Below the pieces are notes generated by a model. It was not told where the DNA came from. It was given only the letters and a program-made list of their open reading frames with translations, and did no database searches. A DNA stretch of 43,397 nt from Aphodoplasma sp045592745 (GTDB taxonomy: Bacteria; Bacillota; Clostridia; UBA1381; UMGS1253): the NCBI GenBank assembly GCA_045592745.1, contig JAZNVH010000022.1:1-43397 (forward strand), read 5' to 3'. Each line of letters begins with the position of its first letter. The stretch's first letter is position 1. Shown piece after piece: positions 25,021-33,700 of the stretch. The position numbers and the translations under genes were made by a program.

Positions 25021-25587
25021 CTACATTTTAGCCTTCGAAAATGCGCCGACCTTCGGCTTTCTGAACGCCGTTTTATAAAATCTTATCGAATATGACACAA
25101 GCGCGCAAGCATTGACAAACGCAATTGCTATTGCAAGCATCATTACAGAAGTTTCGCTAAGCGGCTGTGAAAATGGAAAAATCAACACAAGTGTCGATAC
25201 CAGACTTACAAAACACGATATTTTTCCAAACCAGTTTGCCGCACCGATAATGCCGCGTTTATACATATAGATTGCACCTATTCCCAAAATTGCATCCTTG
25301 ATAAACACAAACACAACAACCCATATAAGATTTTTATTAAAAATTGCAAGACATATTAAAACGGTAATCTGCATAAGCTTGTCGGCAATAGGGTCCAAAA
25401 TTTTGCCAAGGTTTGTTATCTGATTAAATGTCCTTGCGATAAAGCCGTCAAGCATATCCGTTACAAACGAAACCAACAATACACCCATAGCCCACATTCT
25501 TGCATCTTCGATTGGTAAAAAGTACACAACCAAAAAAACTGGCATAAGGCACAAGCGTATAATTGTGAGAATATTCGGTATATTCAA
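25021..25587 (-). CDS. pgsA: CDP-diacylglycerol-glycerol-3-phosphate 3-phosphatidyltransferase
   Basis: Makes phosphatidylglycerol phosphate from CDP-diacylglycerol and glycerol 3-phosphate in the membrane. The CDP-alcohol phosphotransferase motif D-x2-DG-x2-AR-x8-G-x3-D-x3-D is complete: TDMLDGFIAR, then GKILDPIADK. The 188 residues have several membrane helices and the common N-terminus MNIPNILTIIRLCLMP. The start is TTG 25587, about nine bases after GAGGTGA; no ATG is available near it. Family members also include cardiolipin and phosphatidylserine synthases, but this N-terminus and length favour PgsA. Confidence 0.92.
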   Translation of the reverse strand: MNIPNILTIIRLCLMPVFLVVYFLPIEDARMWAMGVLLVSFVTDMLDGFIARTFNQITNLGKILDPIADKLMQITVLICLAIFNKNLIWVVVFVFIKDAILGIGAIYMYKRGIIGAANWFGKISCFVSLVSTLVLIFPFSQPLSETSVMMLAIAIAFVNACALVSYSIRFYKTAFRKPKVGAFSKAKM

Positions 25588-25736
25588 GCGGTTTCACCTC
25601 TGTTTCCTTTGTTTTTTGTTTATCTATTGGGATATTATACTATAATTTATAAAAAAATACAATACTAAATATCATACATTCTTTAATGTGTAACAATATT
25701 GTAAGTTTTTGATGCTGTTTATACAATTTTCAAGCC

Positions 25737-25765
25737 TTTACTTTTCAGCTGTTTTTGTATATAAT
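25737..25765 (+). promoter_or_regulatory. Promoter of apbE
   Basis: TTTACT at 25737-25742 and TATAAT at 25760-25765 with a 17-base spacer, about 30 bases before the start codon. Confidence 0.6.
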
Positions 25766-25797
25766 TATCCTATAAAAATTTAAAGGATTCATAAACC

Positions 25798-26889
25798 ATG
25801 AAACTAAAAAATCTTACAACATACATAATTTCGGCAATTATAATTTTTGCGCTGTTGTATATCATAACCGGCAATCTGGCTTTGGGACAAAAAAACACAA
25901 AAACAAGCTTTGCCTTAAATACATATACAACGATAACAGCCTATGGACGCGGCAGCAAAATTGCCACAGAGAGTGCAGCAGCTGATGTGGCAGGAGTTGA
26001 AGCACGCCTTAGTGCATACATAGATTCAAGCGAAATATCTTACGTAAACGCCATACAGACAAAAAACACTCCTATTCACATAAGTGACGAGCTTTTTTAT
26101 ATAATAAAAACAGCTCTTGATTACTCTAATCTTTCGAACGGCTTATTTGATATAACTCTAAAGCCCGTATCGGATTTGTGGTCGATTTCTCAAAACCCGC
26201 GCGTACCAAGCCAAAGCGAAATTACTGAGGCGTTAGAGCATACAGGATACGAAAACATCGTCTTAAACGAGCAGGACAAAACGATTACCTTTTTAAAAGA
26301 TGGCATGCAGCTTGACCTTGGAGCAATTGCAAAAGGATACAGTGCAGACCTTGCATCAGAGGAGATTTTAGAAAGCGGCGTTTCAAAAGCCATCGTTGAT
26401 TTGGGCGGAAATATATGTATCATTGGGCAAAACAGAAGCTCTTTTAGCGCATTTTTAGGCAAATTTTTTAAAACAAACAACGAAAAGCCATGGCGAGTAG
26501 GTATACAAACACCGTTTGCCTCATCAGGTACTTCATGCGCTGTTATATCTTTAAAAAATGAAAACGCATCAAAAATAAGTATCGTAACCTCCGGTGCATA
26601 CGAGCGCAATTTTACTGAAGATGGTGTGCTTTATCATCACATATTAGACCCAAAAACAGGCCATCCGTATAACGGAGATATAGAAAGTGTCACAATAATC
26701 GGCGAAAGCTCCATGCACTGCGACGCTCTTTCAACCTCTTCTTTTATGATGGATATACAAGATGCGCTCACACTGGTAAAAGAGCAAGGCTATGATGCTC
26801 TCATTATTGATAAAAACAAAAAAATCCACACTACCCTTGATAAAAGCAGTGTGGAAATAATTGATAACTCATATAGTTTTGCAAATTAG
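25798..26889 (+). CDS. apbE: ApbE-family FAD:protein FMN transferase
   Basis: Transfers FMN from FAD onto Thr/Ser of flavoproteins such as the Rnf and Nqr subunits, outside the membrane. Residues about 8-27 form a signal or anchor helix with no lipobox cysteine. The ApbE core follows: NGLFDITLKPV, LDLGAIAKGYSADLA, VDLGGNICIIG, KPWRVGIQTP, TSGAYERNF, HHILDPKTGHP, and MHCDALSTSSFMM. At 363 residues it is normal. It starts with ATG 25798 after AAAGGA. There is a terminator immediately after the stop. No rnf or nqr gene is in the window, so the acceptor protein is encoded elsewhere. Confidence 0.94.
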   Translation: MKLKNLTTYIISAIIIFALLYIITGNLALGQKNTKTSFALNTYTTITAYGRGSKIATESAAADVAGVEARLSAYIDSSEISYVNAIQTKNTPIHISDELFYIIKTALDYSNLSNGLFDITLKPVSDLWSISQNPRVPSQSEITEALEHTGYENIVLNEQDKTITFLKDGMQLDLGAIAKGYSADLASEEILESGVSKAIVDLGGNICIIGQNRSSFSAFLGKFFKTNNEKPWRVGIQTPFASSGTSCAVISLKNENASKISIVTSGAYERNFTEDGVLYHHILDPKTGHPYNGDIESVTIIGESSMHCDALSTSSFMMDIQDALTLVKEQGYDALIIDKNKKIHTTLDKSSVEIIDNSYSFAN

Positions 26890-26911
26890 GCGCTCTATGC
26901 GCCTTTTTTTA
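26888..26911 (+). terminator. Terminator of apbE
   Basis: A stem AGGCGC / GCGCCT (26888-26893, 26899-26904) with a 5-base loop and a T-run. It begins inside the apbE stop codon and overlaps the last codons of the convergent TSCPD gene. Confidence 0.75.
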
Positions 26912-27146
26912 TTTCTTTTAATGCATATGCAAGCTGGTCAGGACATGATGTGTTTTTAAAACCGCATTTAATTCCCTCAAGCGCAGCTATGACATCATCA
27001 ATATTTCTTCCTTTTGCAAGACTTGCAACACCTTGCGTATTACCGCTGCAGCCTCCGATAAACTCTACATTTTTTATAATTGAATCTTCTATTTCAATCT
27101 CTATCTGCATCGAGCATACGCCCCTTGGCTTAAAGCTGTATTTCAT
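26895..27146 (-). CDS. TSCPD-domain protein (TIGR03905-like)
   Basis: The 83-residue protein is essentially one TSCPD domain: GVCSMQIEIEIEDSIIKNV, FIGGCSGNTQGVASLAKG, IKCGFKNTSCPDQLAYAL, with four conserved cysteines. TSCPD domains occur at the C-terminus of some ribonucleotide reductases and as stand-alone proteins of unknown function; the cysteines suggest metal or thiol chemistry. It starts with ATG 27146 behind GGGGAGA. It follows the aminotransferase gene in the same direction, 45 bases after that stop, so they may share a transcript. Confidence 0.82.
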   Translation of the reverse strand: MKYSFKPRGVCSMQIEIEIEDSIIKNVEFIGGCSGNTQGVASLAKGRNIDDVIAALEGIKCGFKNTSCPDQLAYALKEIKKGA

Positions 27147-27190
27147 ATTTTCTCCCCTTGCTTTGCACAGAATTATCTTTTTATAAGTTA

Positions 27191-28378
27191 TTACTCACTT
27201 AAAAACTTTTCGAGTCTGTCAAGACCTTCTTTTATATTTTCCATACTTGTAGCATATGACCAGCGAACATAACCTTCAGCACCAAAACCGCTACCTGGTA
27301 CAACTGCAACCTTTGCCTTTTCAAGAAAAGCATTTGCAAAATCGTCACTTGTTTCAATCTTGCATCCGCCAAGCTCTCTTCCAAAAAGCTTTTTAATATT
27401 CATCATAACATAGAACGCTCCGCCCGGCTTAAGGCACGAAACACCTTCTATTGAATTCATGCGCTCTACCATATAATTGCGGCGCTCTTCAAATGCCGCC
27501 CTCATCATATCAATCGTTTCCATCGGGCCATCGAGCGCACATACAGCCGCCACCTGAGCGATTGTGTTAGGGTTTGATGTGGCGTGGCTCTGAACATTTG
27601 CCATAGCTTTTGCTATATCAGCCTTTGACGCCGTATAACCAATTCTCCAGCCCGTCATAGCATACGTTTTTGAAACGCCATTTACTATAATTGTCAAATC
27701 CTTTATCTCATCACCGAGCGACGCTATACTTACCGGCTTTTCCCCATAGGCAAGATGCTCATATATTTCATCAGAAACTACGTATATATTATTCTTTACA
27801 GCAACCTCGGCAATCTTTGAAAGCTCTTCTTTAGTATAAATCATACCTGTAGGATTACTTGGCGAATTTATTACAATAGCTCTTGTCTTTGGCGTGATTG
27901 CCGCCTCTAAATCTTCAATTGAAAACTTAAAGCCGTTTTCCTCAGTTGTAGTAAGTATAACCGGAACACCGTCGGCAAGCTTTACCATTTCAGGATAGCT
28001 TACCCAATAAGGCGCCGGAATTATAACCTCATCACCGGGGTCACATATTGCCATAAAAACGTTTACAAGCGAATGCTTTGCACCGTTTGAAACAACAATA
28101 TTCTCTGTCTTGTATTCAAGGTCATTATCACGCATAAACTTGCGACAAATTGCCTCTTTAATCTCAAGCGTTCCCGAAGCGGGTGTATATTTTGTTTTTC
28201 CTTCCATTATCGCTGCGATTGCGGCATCTTTTATGTGCTTAGGTGTATCAAAATCAGGTTCTCCCGCACCGAATCCGACAACATCGAGTCCCTGTGCCTT
28301 CATACTCTTAAATTTCGAATCAATTGCAAGTGTAGTCGACGGACTTATAGAGCCGGCCTTTTTCGCTATAAAGCTCAT
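27191..28378 (-). CDS. Pyridoxal-phosphate aminotransferase, aspartate aminotransferase type
   Basis: Class I/II aminotransferase, most like the aspartate aminotransferases (AspB) of Firmicutes. The 395 residues include GFGAGEPDFDTP near the N-terminus, YTPASGTLEIKEAI, SNGAKHSLVN, NSPSNPTGMIY, VSDEIYEHLAYG, the PLP lysine in VNGVSKTYAMTGWRIGY, and the substrate-binding Arg in VRWSYATS. The start is ATG 28378, eight bases after GGAGGG; a TTG at 28393 is upstream of that site. Exact amino acid preference (aspartate, alanine, aromatic) cannot be settled from sequence alone. Confidence 0.92.
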   Translation of the reverse strand: MSFIAKKAGSISPSTTLAIDSKFKSMKAQGLDVVGFGAGEPDFDTPKHIKDAAIAAIMEGKTKYTPASGTLEIKEAICRKFMRDNDLEYKTENIVVSNGAKHSLVNVFMAICDPGDEVIIPAPYWVSYPEMVKLADGVPVILTTTEENGFKFSIEDLEAAITPKTRAIVINSPSNPTGMIYTKEELSKIAEVAVKNNIYVVSDEIYEHLAYGEKPVSIASLGDEIKDLTIIVNGVSKTYAMTGWRIGYTASKADIAKAMANVQSHATSNPNTIAQVAAVCALDGPMETIDMMRAAFEERRNYMVERMNSIEGVSCLKPGGAFYVMMNIKKLFGRELGGCKIETSDDFANAFLEKAKVAVVPGSGFGAEGYVRWSYATSMENIKEGLDRLEKFLSE

Positions 28379-28581
28379 TAACTTTCCCTCCAAGGTGGTT
28401 TTTTGAATAAATTTAATCTTAAACCTTCATTTTTTTGCTTTTAAACGGTTTTATTTTAACATAATGCGCTAAATTTTGCAAGATATTATTTGCAAACTTT
28501 TAAAATTAATTTTCTTTTTATATCTTTTTTCTAAAATATTTAGATAATTTTACTAAAAACTATCTAAAACCTGTGCATATA

Positions 28582-29286
28582 TCACTCATCGTCGCCAAAT
28601 TCAGTTCTAAGCTTATTTACAGCACTCGTTTCAATTCTTGACACATATGAGCGCGAAATGTTTAAAAGCTTAGCGATTTCGCGCTGCGTAAGTGCAGATT
28701 TATCATATAATCCATACCTCATTTTAATCACACGTTTTTCACGGTTTGAAAGCGTTTTCTCTATTGCCTCATAAAGCTTTTTTGTCTGCATTTTCAAAAA
28801 AATCTCATCATCAATCTCCTCATCACTTCCCGTTATAACATTTAAAAGCGAAATGGTATTTCCTTCGCTGTCTGTTCCTATCGGCTCGTGAAGCGATGTT
28901 TCGCGCGCACGGCTTTTGGCAGCTCGCATCACCATCAAAATTTCGTTTGCTATACATCTCGATGCATATGTAGCAAGACGGATATTTTTGTTTTCATCAA
29001 AGCTGTCAATTGCCTTTATAAGGCCGATTGTGCCTATTGAAATTAAATCGTCGCTGTCGCAAAGAGTGGTAGGAGAATATTTTTTTGCAATATGTGCAAC
29101 AAGGCGCAAATTGTGTTCTATCAAAGCCGAACGCGCCTGCTCATCACCCTCGCGGGCTCGCTTTAAATATTCATTTTCTTCAGCCGCCGTAAGCGGTTTT
29201 GGGAATACATAGTTATTTGAAACATAACCATGAAGAAAAACGCGCAAGATTAAATCAGAAAAAAACTCAAATAAAAACTCAAACAT
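28582..29286 (-). CDS. sigK: Sporulation sigma factor sigma-K (pro-sigma-K)
   Basis: Late mother-cell sigma factor. The 234 residues match SigK: NLRLVAHIAKKY, DLISIGTIGLIKAIDSF, LATYASRCIANEILM (region 2) and TQREIAKLLNISRSYVSRIE (region 4). The N-terminal ~20 residues are hydrophobic (MFEFLFEFFSDLILRVFLHG) ahead of YVSNNYVFPKPL, at the place where SpoIVFB cuts pro-sigma-K of Bacillus; some Clostridia lack this leader. The gene is uninterrupted, so no skin-type element is present. It starts with ATG 29286 behind AGGAGGG. bofA is in the same window. No clear sigma-E or sigma-K promoter was recognised. Confidence 0.92.
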   Translation of the reverse strand: MFEFLFEFFSDLILRVFLHGYVSNNYVFPKPLTAAEENEYLKRAREGDEQARSALIEHNLRLVAHIAKKYSPTTLCDSDDLISIGTIGLIKAIDSFDENKNIRLATYASRCIANEILMVMRAAKSRARETSLHEPIGTDSEGNTISLLNVITGSDEEIDDEIFLKMQTKKLYEAIEKTLSNREKRVIKMRYGLYDKSALTQREIAKLLNISRSYVSRIETSAVNKLRTEFGDDE

Positions 29287-29382
29287 ATATTGTCCCTCCT
29301 GTGACTAAAAAGCCGGATAATTACAATATATGCCAAGAGTTTTGTTTTTGTGTATGTCCATAAAAAAGACCTTGGCAAACAG

Positions 29383-29411
29383 TTGACAATTAAAAATAAT
29401 CATTGTATTAT
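29383..29411 (+). promoter_or_regulatory. Promoter of the RluA-type gene
   Basis: TTGACA at 29383-29388 and TATTAT at 29406-29411 with 17 bases between; TATAAT three bases later is an alternative -10. Confidence 0.7.
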
Positions 29412-29441
29412 AATGAGTGAAAAATATAAGCAGGTGAGTTT

Positions 29442-30401
29442 ATGAGAGAAGTTATAATAGGTGAAAATGATGCAAATCAGCGCCTTGATAAATTTATGGC
29501 AAAATTTTTTATATCAATGCCGCAAAGCCTTTTATATAAATATTTAAGAAAAAAGTGCGTGCGCGTAAACGGAAAGCATCAGGGTGGCGACTATAGGCTG
29601 TCAAAGGGCGATGTGCTTGCCTTTTATATAAAAGACGAGTTTTTTGATACCCCCGCTGCATATGAGGCATACAAAAAGGTTGTGCCAAATCTTGACATAG
29701 TATATGAAGATGAAAATATTTTGCTTGTAAACAAGCCCGAAGGTCTTGTTGTACACGACGACGAAACAAATACCCCAAACACCCTCATAGCTCACATTCA
29801 GGCATATCTTTATAAAAAGGGAGAGTATAACCCTGAAATAGAAAACACCTTCGCACCCGCGCTATGCAACCGCCTTGACAGAAATACACAAGGCATTGTA
29901 ATTGCGGCAAAAAACGCCGAATCCCTTCGCATATTAAACCAAAAAATCAAAGACAGAGAAATTCACAAATACTATTTGTGCCTTGCTTTTGGAAAATTTG
30001 ATGAAAAGCGTGCAGAAAAAGTGGCATATCTTATAAAAGATGAAAACAAAAAACAGGTAAGCATATACCCTTCTCCAAGACCGAACGCAAAGACAATCGT
30101 TACACGTTACAATGTTCTTGGCTATCGCGATGGCATAAGTCTTGTTGAAGTTGACCTTATAACAGGGCGTACGCATCAGATACGCGCACATCTTTCATAT
30201 TTGTCGCATCCTCTTGTCGGTGATGGAAAATATGGCAAAAACGCAGATAACAAGCGTGTGGGCAGAACACATCAGGCGCTTTGCTCGTACAAGCTCTCTT
30301 TTGACTTTACAACAGACGGTGGCATTTTATCATATCTTGATAAAAAAGTTTTTACAGTAAAAAATATTGATTTTTTAGACGATTTTGGATTTGAATTTTA
30401 A
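29442..30401 (+). CDS. RluA-family pseudouridine synthase
   Basis: Converts uridine to pseudouridine in 23S rRNA or tRNA. The 319 residues have an N-terminal S4 RNA-binding domain (about 12-65, NQRLDKFMAKFF, VRVNGKHQ), a catalytic domain with the Asp of the NRLDRNTQG motif, and the C-terminal RTHQIRAHL signature (TGRTHQIRAHLSYLSHP). It starts with ATG 29442 behind GCAGGTGAG. The order of domains and length fit the RluA/RluC/RluD family; the exact target site cannot be named. Single gene with promoter and terminator. Confidence 0.93.
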   Translation: MREVIIGENDANQRLDKFMAKFFISMPQSLLYKYLRKKCVRVNGKHQGGDYRLSKGDVLAFYIKDEFFDTPAAYEAYKKVVPNLDIVYEDENILLVNKPEGLVVHDDETNTPNTLIAHIQAYLYKKGEYNPEIENTFAPALCNRLDRNTQGIVIAAKNAESLRILNQKIKDREIHKYYLCLAFGKFDEKRAEKVAYLIKDENKKQVSIYPSPRPNAKTIVTRYNVLGYRDGISLVEVDLITGRTHQIRAHLSYLSHPLVGDGKYGKNADNKRVGRTHQALCSYKLSFDFTTDGGILSYLDKKVFTVKNIDFLDDFGFEF

Positions 30402-30414
30402 TATAACTTTCAAA

Positions 30415-30446
30415 AAAATATCCGCGTAATATTACGCGGATATTTT
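30415..30446. terminator. Perfect 32-bp palindromic terminator
   Basis: AAAATATCCGCGTAAT and its exact complement meet at 30430/30431. A T-rich run follows on the plus strand and an A-rich run precedes it, so it can stop both convergent transcripts. Confidence 0.85.
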
Positions 30447-30459
30447 AATTTTTTTATTA

Positions 30460-30894
30460 TTACTCTTCGTCGCAGTCACAATCGCAATCGCCGCAATCAC
30501 ATGAAAAATCAAGCTCGATTTCCTTATTGCAATTTGGGCAGATAAGCGGTGCATCTTCGTCATCATCAAAGAAATCTTCATCTATGCAGATAGTTTCTTT
30601 GCAGTTGGGACACTCGATTTCAAAGCAGTCCATATCGTCGCAGTCACAATCGCAATCACAATCGTCATCGCAGTCATATATGATTTCTTCAACTTCGCCA
30701 AGGTCCTCGTCGATAGCTTCAACCTGCTCGCAAAGATCGTTATGATCTTCGGCAAGGTCACAAACTGAATCTGCAATCTCTTCTAAAACTTCAACGATTT
30801 TCTTTAAAAGCTTGCCCTCATCAGTCTTTTCATTAATGTCAAGACCATCAGCAAAGCCCTTTAAGTACGCAACCTTCTTTAGCAATTCTTCCAT
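30460..30894 (-). CDS. CD1247-like acidic protein with Cys-Asp repeats and zinc ribbon
   Basis: The 144 residues have three parts. Residues 1-72 form an acidic helical domain (VAYLKGFADGLDI, LLKKIVEVLEEIADSV, IDEDLGEVEE) like the N-terminal domain of the CD1247 family of Clostridia. Residues 74-90 are an alternating run, DCDDDCDCDCDCDDMDC. Residues 95-122 are a zinc ribbon with two CPNC pairs, and the tail is again Cys/Asp-rich (CDCGDCDCDCDEE). The function is unknown; the Cys/Asp runs suggest metal binding. It starts with ATG 30894 behind GGAGAGA. It lies downstream of efp in the same direction, 87 bases away. Confidence 0.8.
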   Translation of the reverse strand: MEELLKKVAYLKGFADGLDINEKTDEGKLLKKIVEVLEEIADSVCDLAEDHNDLCEQVEAIDEDLGEVEEIIYDCDDDCDCDCDCDDMDCFEIECPNCKETICIDEDFFDDDEDAPLICPNCNKEIELDFSCDCGDCDCDCDEE

Positions 30895-30981
30895 GATATC
30901 TCTCCGTTCCGATACGATAAATTACGCATCTTTTTTATTTTTGTAAAACATTATAAAAACTCTGTATGGCTATTGTAACCA

Positions 30982-31539
30982 TTATACACGCTCCATATAC
31001 TCTCCTGTACGTGTATCTATTCTTATCATGTCACCCTGATTTACAAACAAAGGAACAAAAATTGTCGCACCTGTTTCAACAGTTGCCGGCTTTGTAACGT
31101 TTGTAGCTGTATCACCCTTTACACCGGGCTCTGTTTCAGTAACCTCAAGCTCTACAAATGTAGGCGGCTCTATACCGAAAACGCTGCCTTTGTATGAAAG
31201 CACCTTTACCATCATATTCTCTTTTACGAACTTTAAAGCATCGCCGAGCTGCTCTGCATTAAGTGGCATAAGCTCGAAGCTTTCCTGGTCCATAAAGTAG
31301 TACAAATCGCCATCAGAATATGAATACTCCATATCCTTACGCTCGATGTGTGCCTTCGGCATTTTTTCTGTAGGACGGAATGTTCTTTCAACAACACCGC
31401 CTGTAATTACGTTCTTAAGCTTTGTTCTTACGAAAGCTGCGCCCTTACCCGGCTTAACATGCTGAAATTCCACAACCTGAAATACATTGCCATCAAGCTC
31501 AAAAGTAACGCCATTTCTGAATTCACCTGCTGATATCAT
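30982..31539 (-). CDS. efp: Elongation factor P
   Basis: Helps the ribosome through proline stretches. 185 residues with three beta-barrel domains, MISAGEFRNGVTFELDG at the start, and the tip loop HVKPGKGAAFVR carrying Lys32, the position that is modified in many bacteria. The C-terminal signature is IFVPLFVNQGDMIRIDTRTGEY. It starts with ATG 31539 behind GGAGG. No EpmA/EpmB or YmfI-type modifying enzyme is recognisable in the window. Complete and ordinary. Confidence 0.97.
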   Translation of the reverse strand: MISAGEFRNGVTFELDGNVFQVVEFQHVKPGKGAAFVRTKLKNVITGGVVERTFRPTEKMPKAHIERKDMEYSYSDGDLYYFMDQESFELMPLNAEQLGDALKFVKENMMVKVLSYKGSVFGIEPPTFVELEVTETEPGVKGDTATNVTKPATVETGATIFVPLFVNQGDMIRIDTRTGEYMERV

Positions 31540-31689
31540 TAGTTTATACCTCCAAAAACTTATTTTTCACAAATTTTATATGCATACGCATAGCTTTCAC
31601 TTATTATATTGTATATGAAAAACGAGAAAAACACAAGTGTTTTTTTGATAATAATTAAAAATTTTTCCAAAATAATGCTTTTTCAATCG

Positions 31690-31715
31690 AAAAAGTCTGC
31701 TTTCGCAGACTTTTT
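31690..31715 (-). terminator. Terminator of the pdaA-like gene
   Basis: A stem GTCTGC / GCAGAC (31695-31700, 31705-31710) with 4-base loop, flanked by an A-run and a T-run, right after the gene on the minus strand. Confidence 0.8.
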
Positions 31716-31718
31716 ATA

Positions 31719-32552
31719 TCAGATTTCATCAAGACTTTTAAAAGTATATCCTTTTGCGCGCGCATCTATAATAATCTGTGAAAGCGCATCGGCATTATCC
31801 TTTGATACAGCATGTAACAAAATCACCGCTCCATCGTGAAGATATGGCATAACGTGCTCATACGCATACTGTGCACCGTTTACTTTTCCTCTCTCCCAAT
31901 CAGCGTATGCAAAGCTCCAGAAAACCGTCTTGTATCCCAAGTCTTTACTTATTGCGAGCGTCCTTTCGCTAAATTCGCCCTTTGGCGGACGTATATATTT
32001 CATATGCTTTCCCGTAAGTGCATAAAACTCATCATCAAGCCCCGTAATCTCTTCTACAATTTTTGGAAGATTGGTAACAGAAGGCATAGACGGATGGTTT
32101 TTTGTATGGTTACCCACGATATGCCCTTCATCCACCATTCTTTTTACAAGCTCAGGCTCATTTTTAAGATAATCCCCAGTTATAAAAAACGCCGCAGGAG
32201 TCCCGCTTTGTTTCAGCACGTCCAAAATTTGTGCACTGTATCCGTTTTCATATCCTTCATCAAAAGTAAGATACAGATTTTTGCCCGACTTTGAAAGATA
32301 AAACGCATCATTTTCATCGAGCAGTTTTACAATTGAGTCGGGCACATCGGGCTTTTGCCCCTTATTTTTCTTAAGTCCCCATGCAATAAGCTTATTGTCA
32401 AGCGACGAATAAACATTTTCACTGCGCAAAACAGACTCCGGCGCCTCTGTTTTGGAGTTTACAGACGAAGCATTTTGCGGAATTTCATTTTTACATGCGC
32501 AGAGCAACGCCACACAAAGCATTGTGCACACAAGCATTTTAAAACATTTCAA
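31719..32552 (-). CDS. PdaA-like polysaccharide (peptidoglycan) deacetylase lipoprotein
   Basis: NodB-fold deacetylase. It resembles PdaA, which removes acetyl from muramic acid to make the delta-lactam of spore cortex: NKLIAWGLKKN, then YLTFDEGYENGYS (metal-binding Asp, with the PdaA-type Glu), AAFFITGDYL, IVGNHTKNHPSM (metal His residues), IRPPKGEFSE and AVILLHAVS. The N-terminus is a lipoprotein signal with lipobox LLCAC, so it is anchored outside the membrane. Start: TTG 32552, five bases after GAGGTGA; earlier in-frame ATGs have no site. A cortex role is likely in this spore former but not shown by the sequence alone. Confidence 0.85.
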   Translation of the reverse strand: MKCFKMLVCTMLCVALLCACKNEIPQNASSVNSKTEAPESVLRSENVYSSLDNKLIAWGLKKNKGQKPDVPDSIVKLLDENDAFYLSKSGKNLYLTFDEGYENGYSAQILDVLKQSGTPAAFFITGDYLKNEPELVKRMVDEGHIVGNHTKNHPSMPSVTNLPKIVEEITGLDDEFYALTGKHMKYIRPPKGEFSERTLAISKDLGYKTVFWSFAYADWERGKVNGAQYAYEHVMPYLHDGAVILLHAVSKDNADALSQIIIDARAKGYTFKSLDEI

Positions 32553-32615
32553 AACTATCACCTCTATAAATGTCTTATTAATAATCTTATGCGCACAATA
32601 CATTATTTATGACAT

Positions 32616-32647
32616 AAAAATGCAAAGCGGCACTGCTTTGCATTTTT
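32616..32647 (-). terminator. Terminator of the anti-sigma factor gene
   Basis: Stem TGCAAAGC / GCTTTGCA (32621-32628, 32635-32642) with 6-base loop and A/T flanks; it begins at the stop codon of the anti-sigma gene. Confidence 0.8.
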
Positions 32648-33653
32648 ATTGTATATTGATTTGTATATAACAGTATTCACTATCTGTAACAGCTTCAATT
32701 TCCGATGCCTCGAGCCATTCAAGTCTCGACAGCACCTCTATGCAGGCATTATAGTTTGCCGAAAGAACCATAAGATGAATATAATTTTCACTTATATCGC
32801 ATGTCCCATAATTATAAAGTATGTCCTTTAACGCGTCAAGCCGCTCTTTGTCTAAAAGGACAAACTGTGCCGTTGCAGCCTTTATCTGCACAGAGGAGCC
32901 GCCTCCACCACCGCCATGCGATTGTGTGTTTTCATCCGACAAATTCTCCTCTGCCACATCAGAAGGTGCCTGTGTTGGCAAGGACGCTATAACTTCACCT
33001 TGAGCAGGTTGATTTGTTTCATCCTCTACAACTGCACGGCTATTTGCAAGTGTGTTTTCATCAGCTTCATCCAAAACGGAAAACTCTGCCTGTGCATTTA
33101 TGGTATTTTTTTCTGCTGCGGCAGTATCGTTTACAGATTTTGTTGTTTTCAAATTGTAAGTATATTTTGTGTTTTGATTTTCAGCTGCATCTTCTTTTTC
33201 TGTATCAGCTTTTGGTGTCGGTAATATTTCTTCGGTTTGAATTTTTATATCTTCCCTATTTTCATCGGGCAAAAACTGCACCATTTCCGGTGTTGTCGTA
33301 TTCGTCAAAACCTGTCCTTTATGCACGACTGCATATACGCCCACCACAAGTACAAAGCATGCCGCTGCGGCAATATATGGACGCATTTTCATTGCCCATA
33401 CGCCAAATCCTTTTGGCTTTTTATTTTTTGATATATCTGCAAGCTTTTCACTAAGAGATGCTTTGAATTTTTCATCAATTTCGGGGGGCTTTAGTCTTAA
33501 AAAGGCGCTGCTTAAAAGCGATATATCTTCATAATCTTTCCTGCACTGCTCACACGACTCAAGATGCTCAGCTACCTCATTTGCCGCCGCAACACCAAGC
33601 TCGCCGTCATAATATGCAGATAATAAATTTTTTGCTTGCTCACACGATAGCAT
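32646..33653 (-). CDS. Membrane anti-sigma factor with zinc-finger (ZAS) domain
   Basis: Expected to hold the ECF sigma factor encoded just upstream. The N-terminus has a zf-HC2 domain with HLESCEQC (His-x3-Cys-x2-Cys), residues ~1-45. One membrane segment lies near 90-110 (IAAAACFVLVVGVYAVV). The outside part is a long polar linker with NQNTKYTYN, a run HGGGGGGSS, then a compact domain of ~75 residues up to the end that I do not recognise. The start is ATG 33653, six bases after GGAGG; GTG 33680 is upstream of that site. It follows the sigma gene by 47 bases. Release of sigma would need proteolysis; no dedicated protease is adjacent. Confidence 0.82.
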   Translation of the reverse strand: MLSCEQAKNLLSAYYDGELGVAAANEVAEHLESCEQCRKDYEDISLLSSAFLRLKPPEIDEKFKASLSEKLADISKNKKPKGFGVWAMKMRPYIAAAACFVLVVGVYAVVHKGQVLTNTTTPEMVQFLPDENREDIKIQTEEILPTPKADTEKEDAAENQNTKYTYNLKTTKSVNDTAAAEKNTINAQAEFSVLDEADENTLANSRAVVEDETNQPAQGEVIASLPTQAPSDVAEENLSDENTQSHGGGGGGSSVQIKAATAQFVLLDKERLDALKDILYNYGTCDISENYIHLMVLSANYNACIEVLSRLEWLEASEIEAVTDSEYCYIQINIQ

Positions 33654-33700
33654 TTGCATCCTCCTTTCGTCTTTGCTCACTTATTAAGACGTAAAAACCT

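Noticed and set aside
28540..28567. TTAGATA / TATCTAA hairpin after sigK as terminator
   Set aside because: The 7-bp arms are AT-only with one GC pair and no proper T-run after the stem on the minus strand.
30620..30690. Short repeated units (CAATCG/CAGTCA-like) resembling a tandem repeat or array
   Set aside because: They are codons for the alternating Cys-Asp run of the CD1247-like protein; no spacers of constant length exist, so it is not CRISPR.
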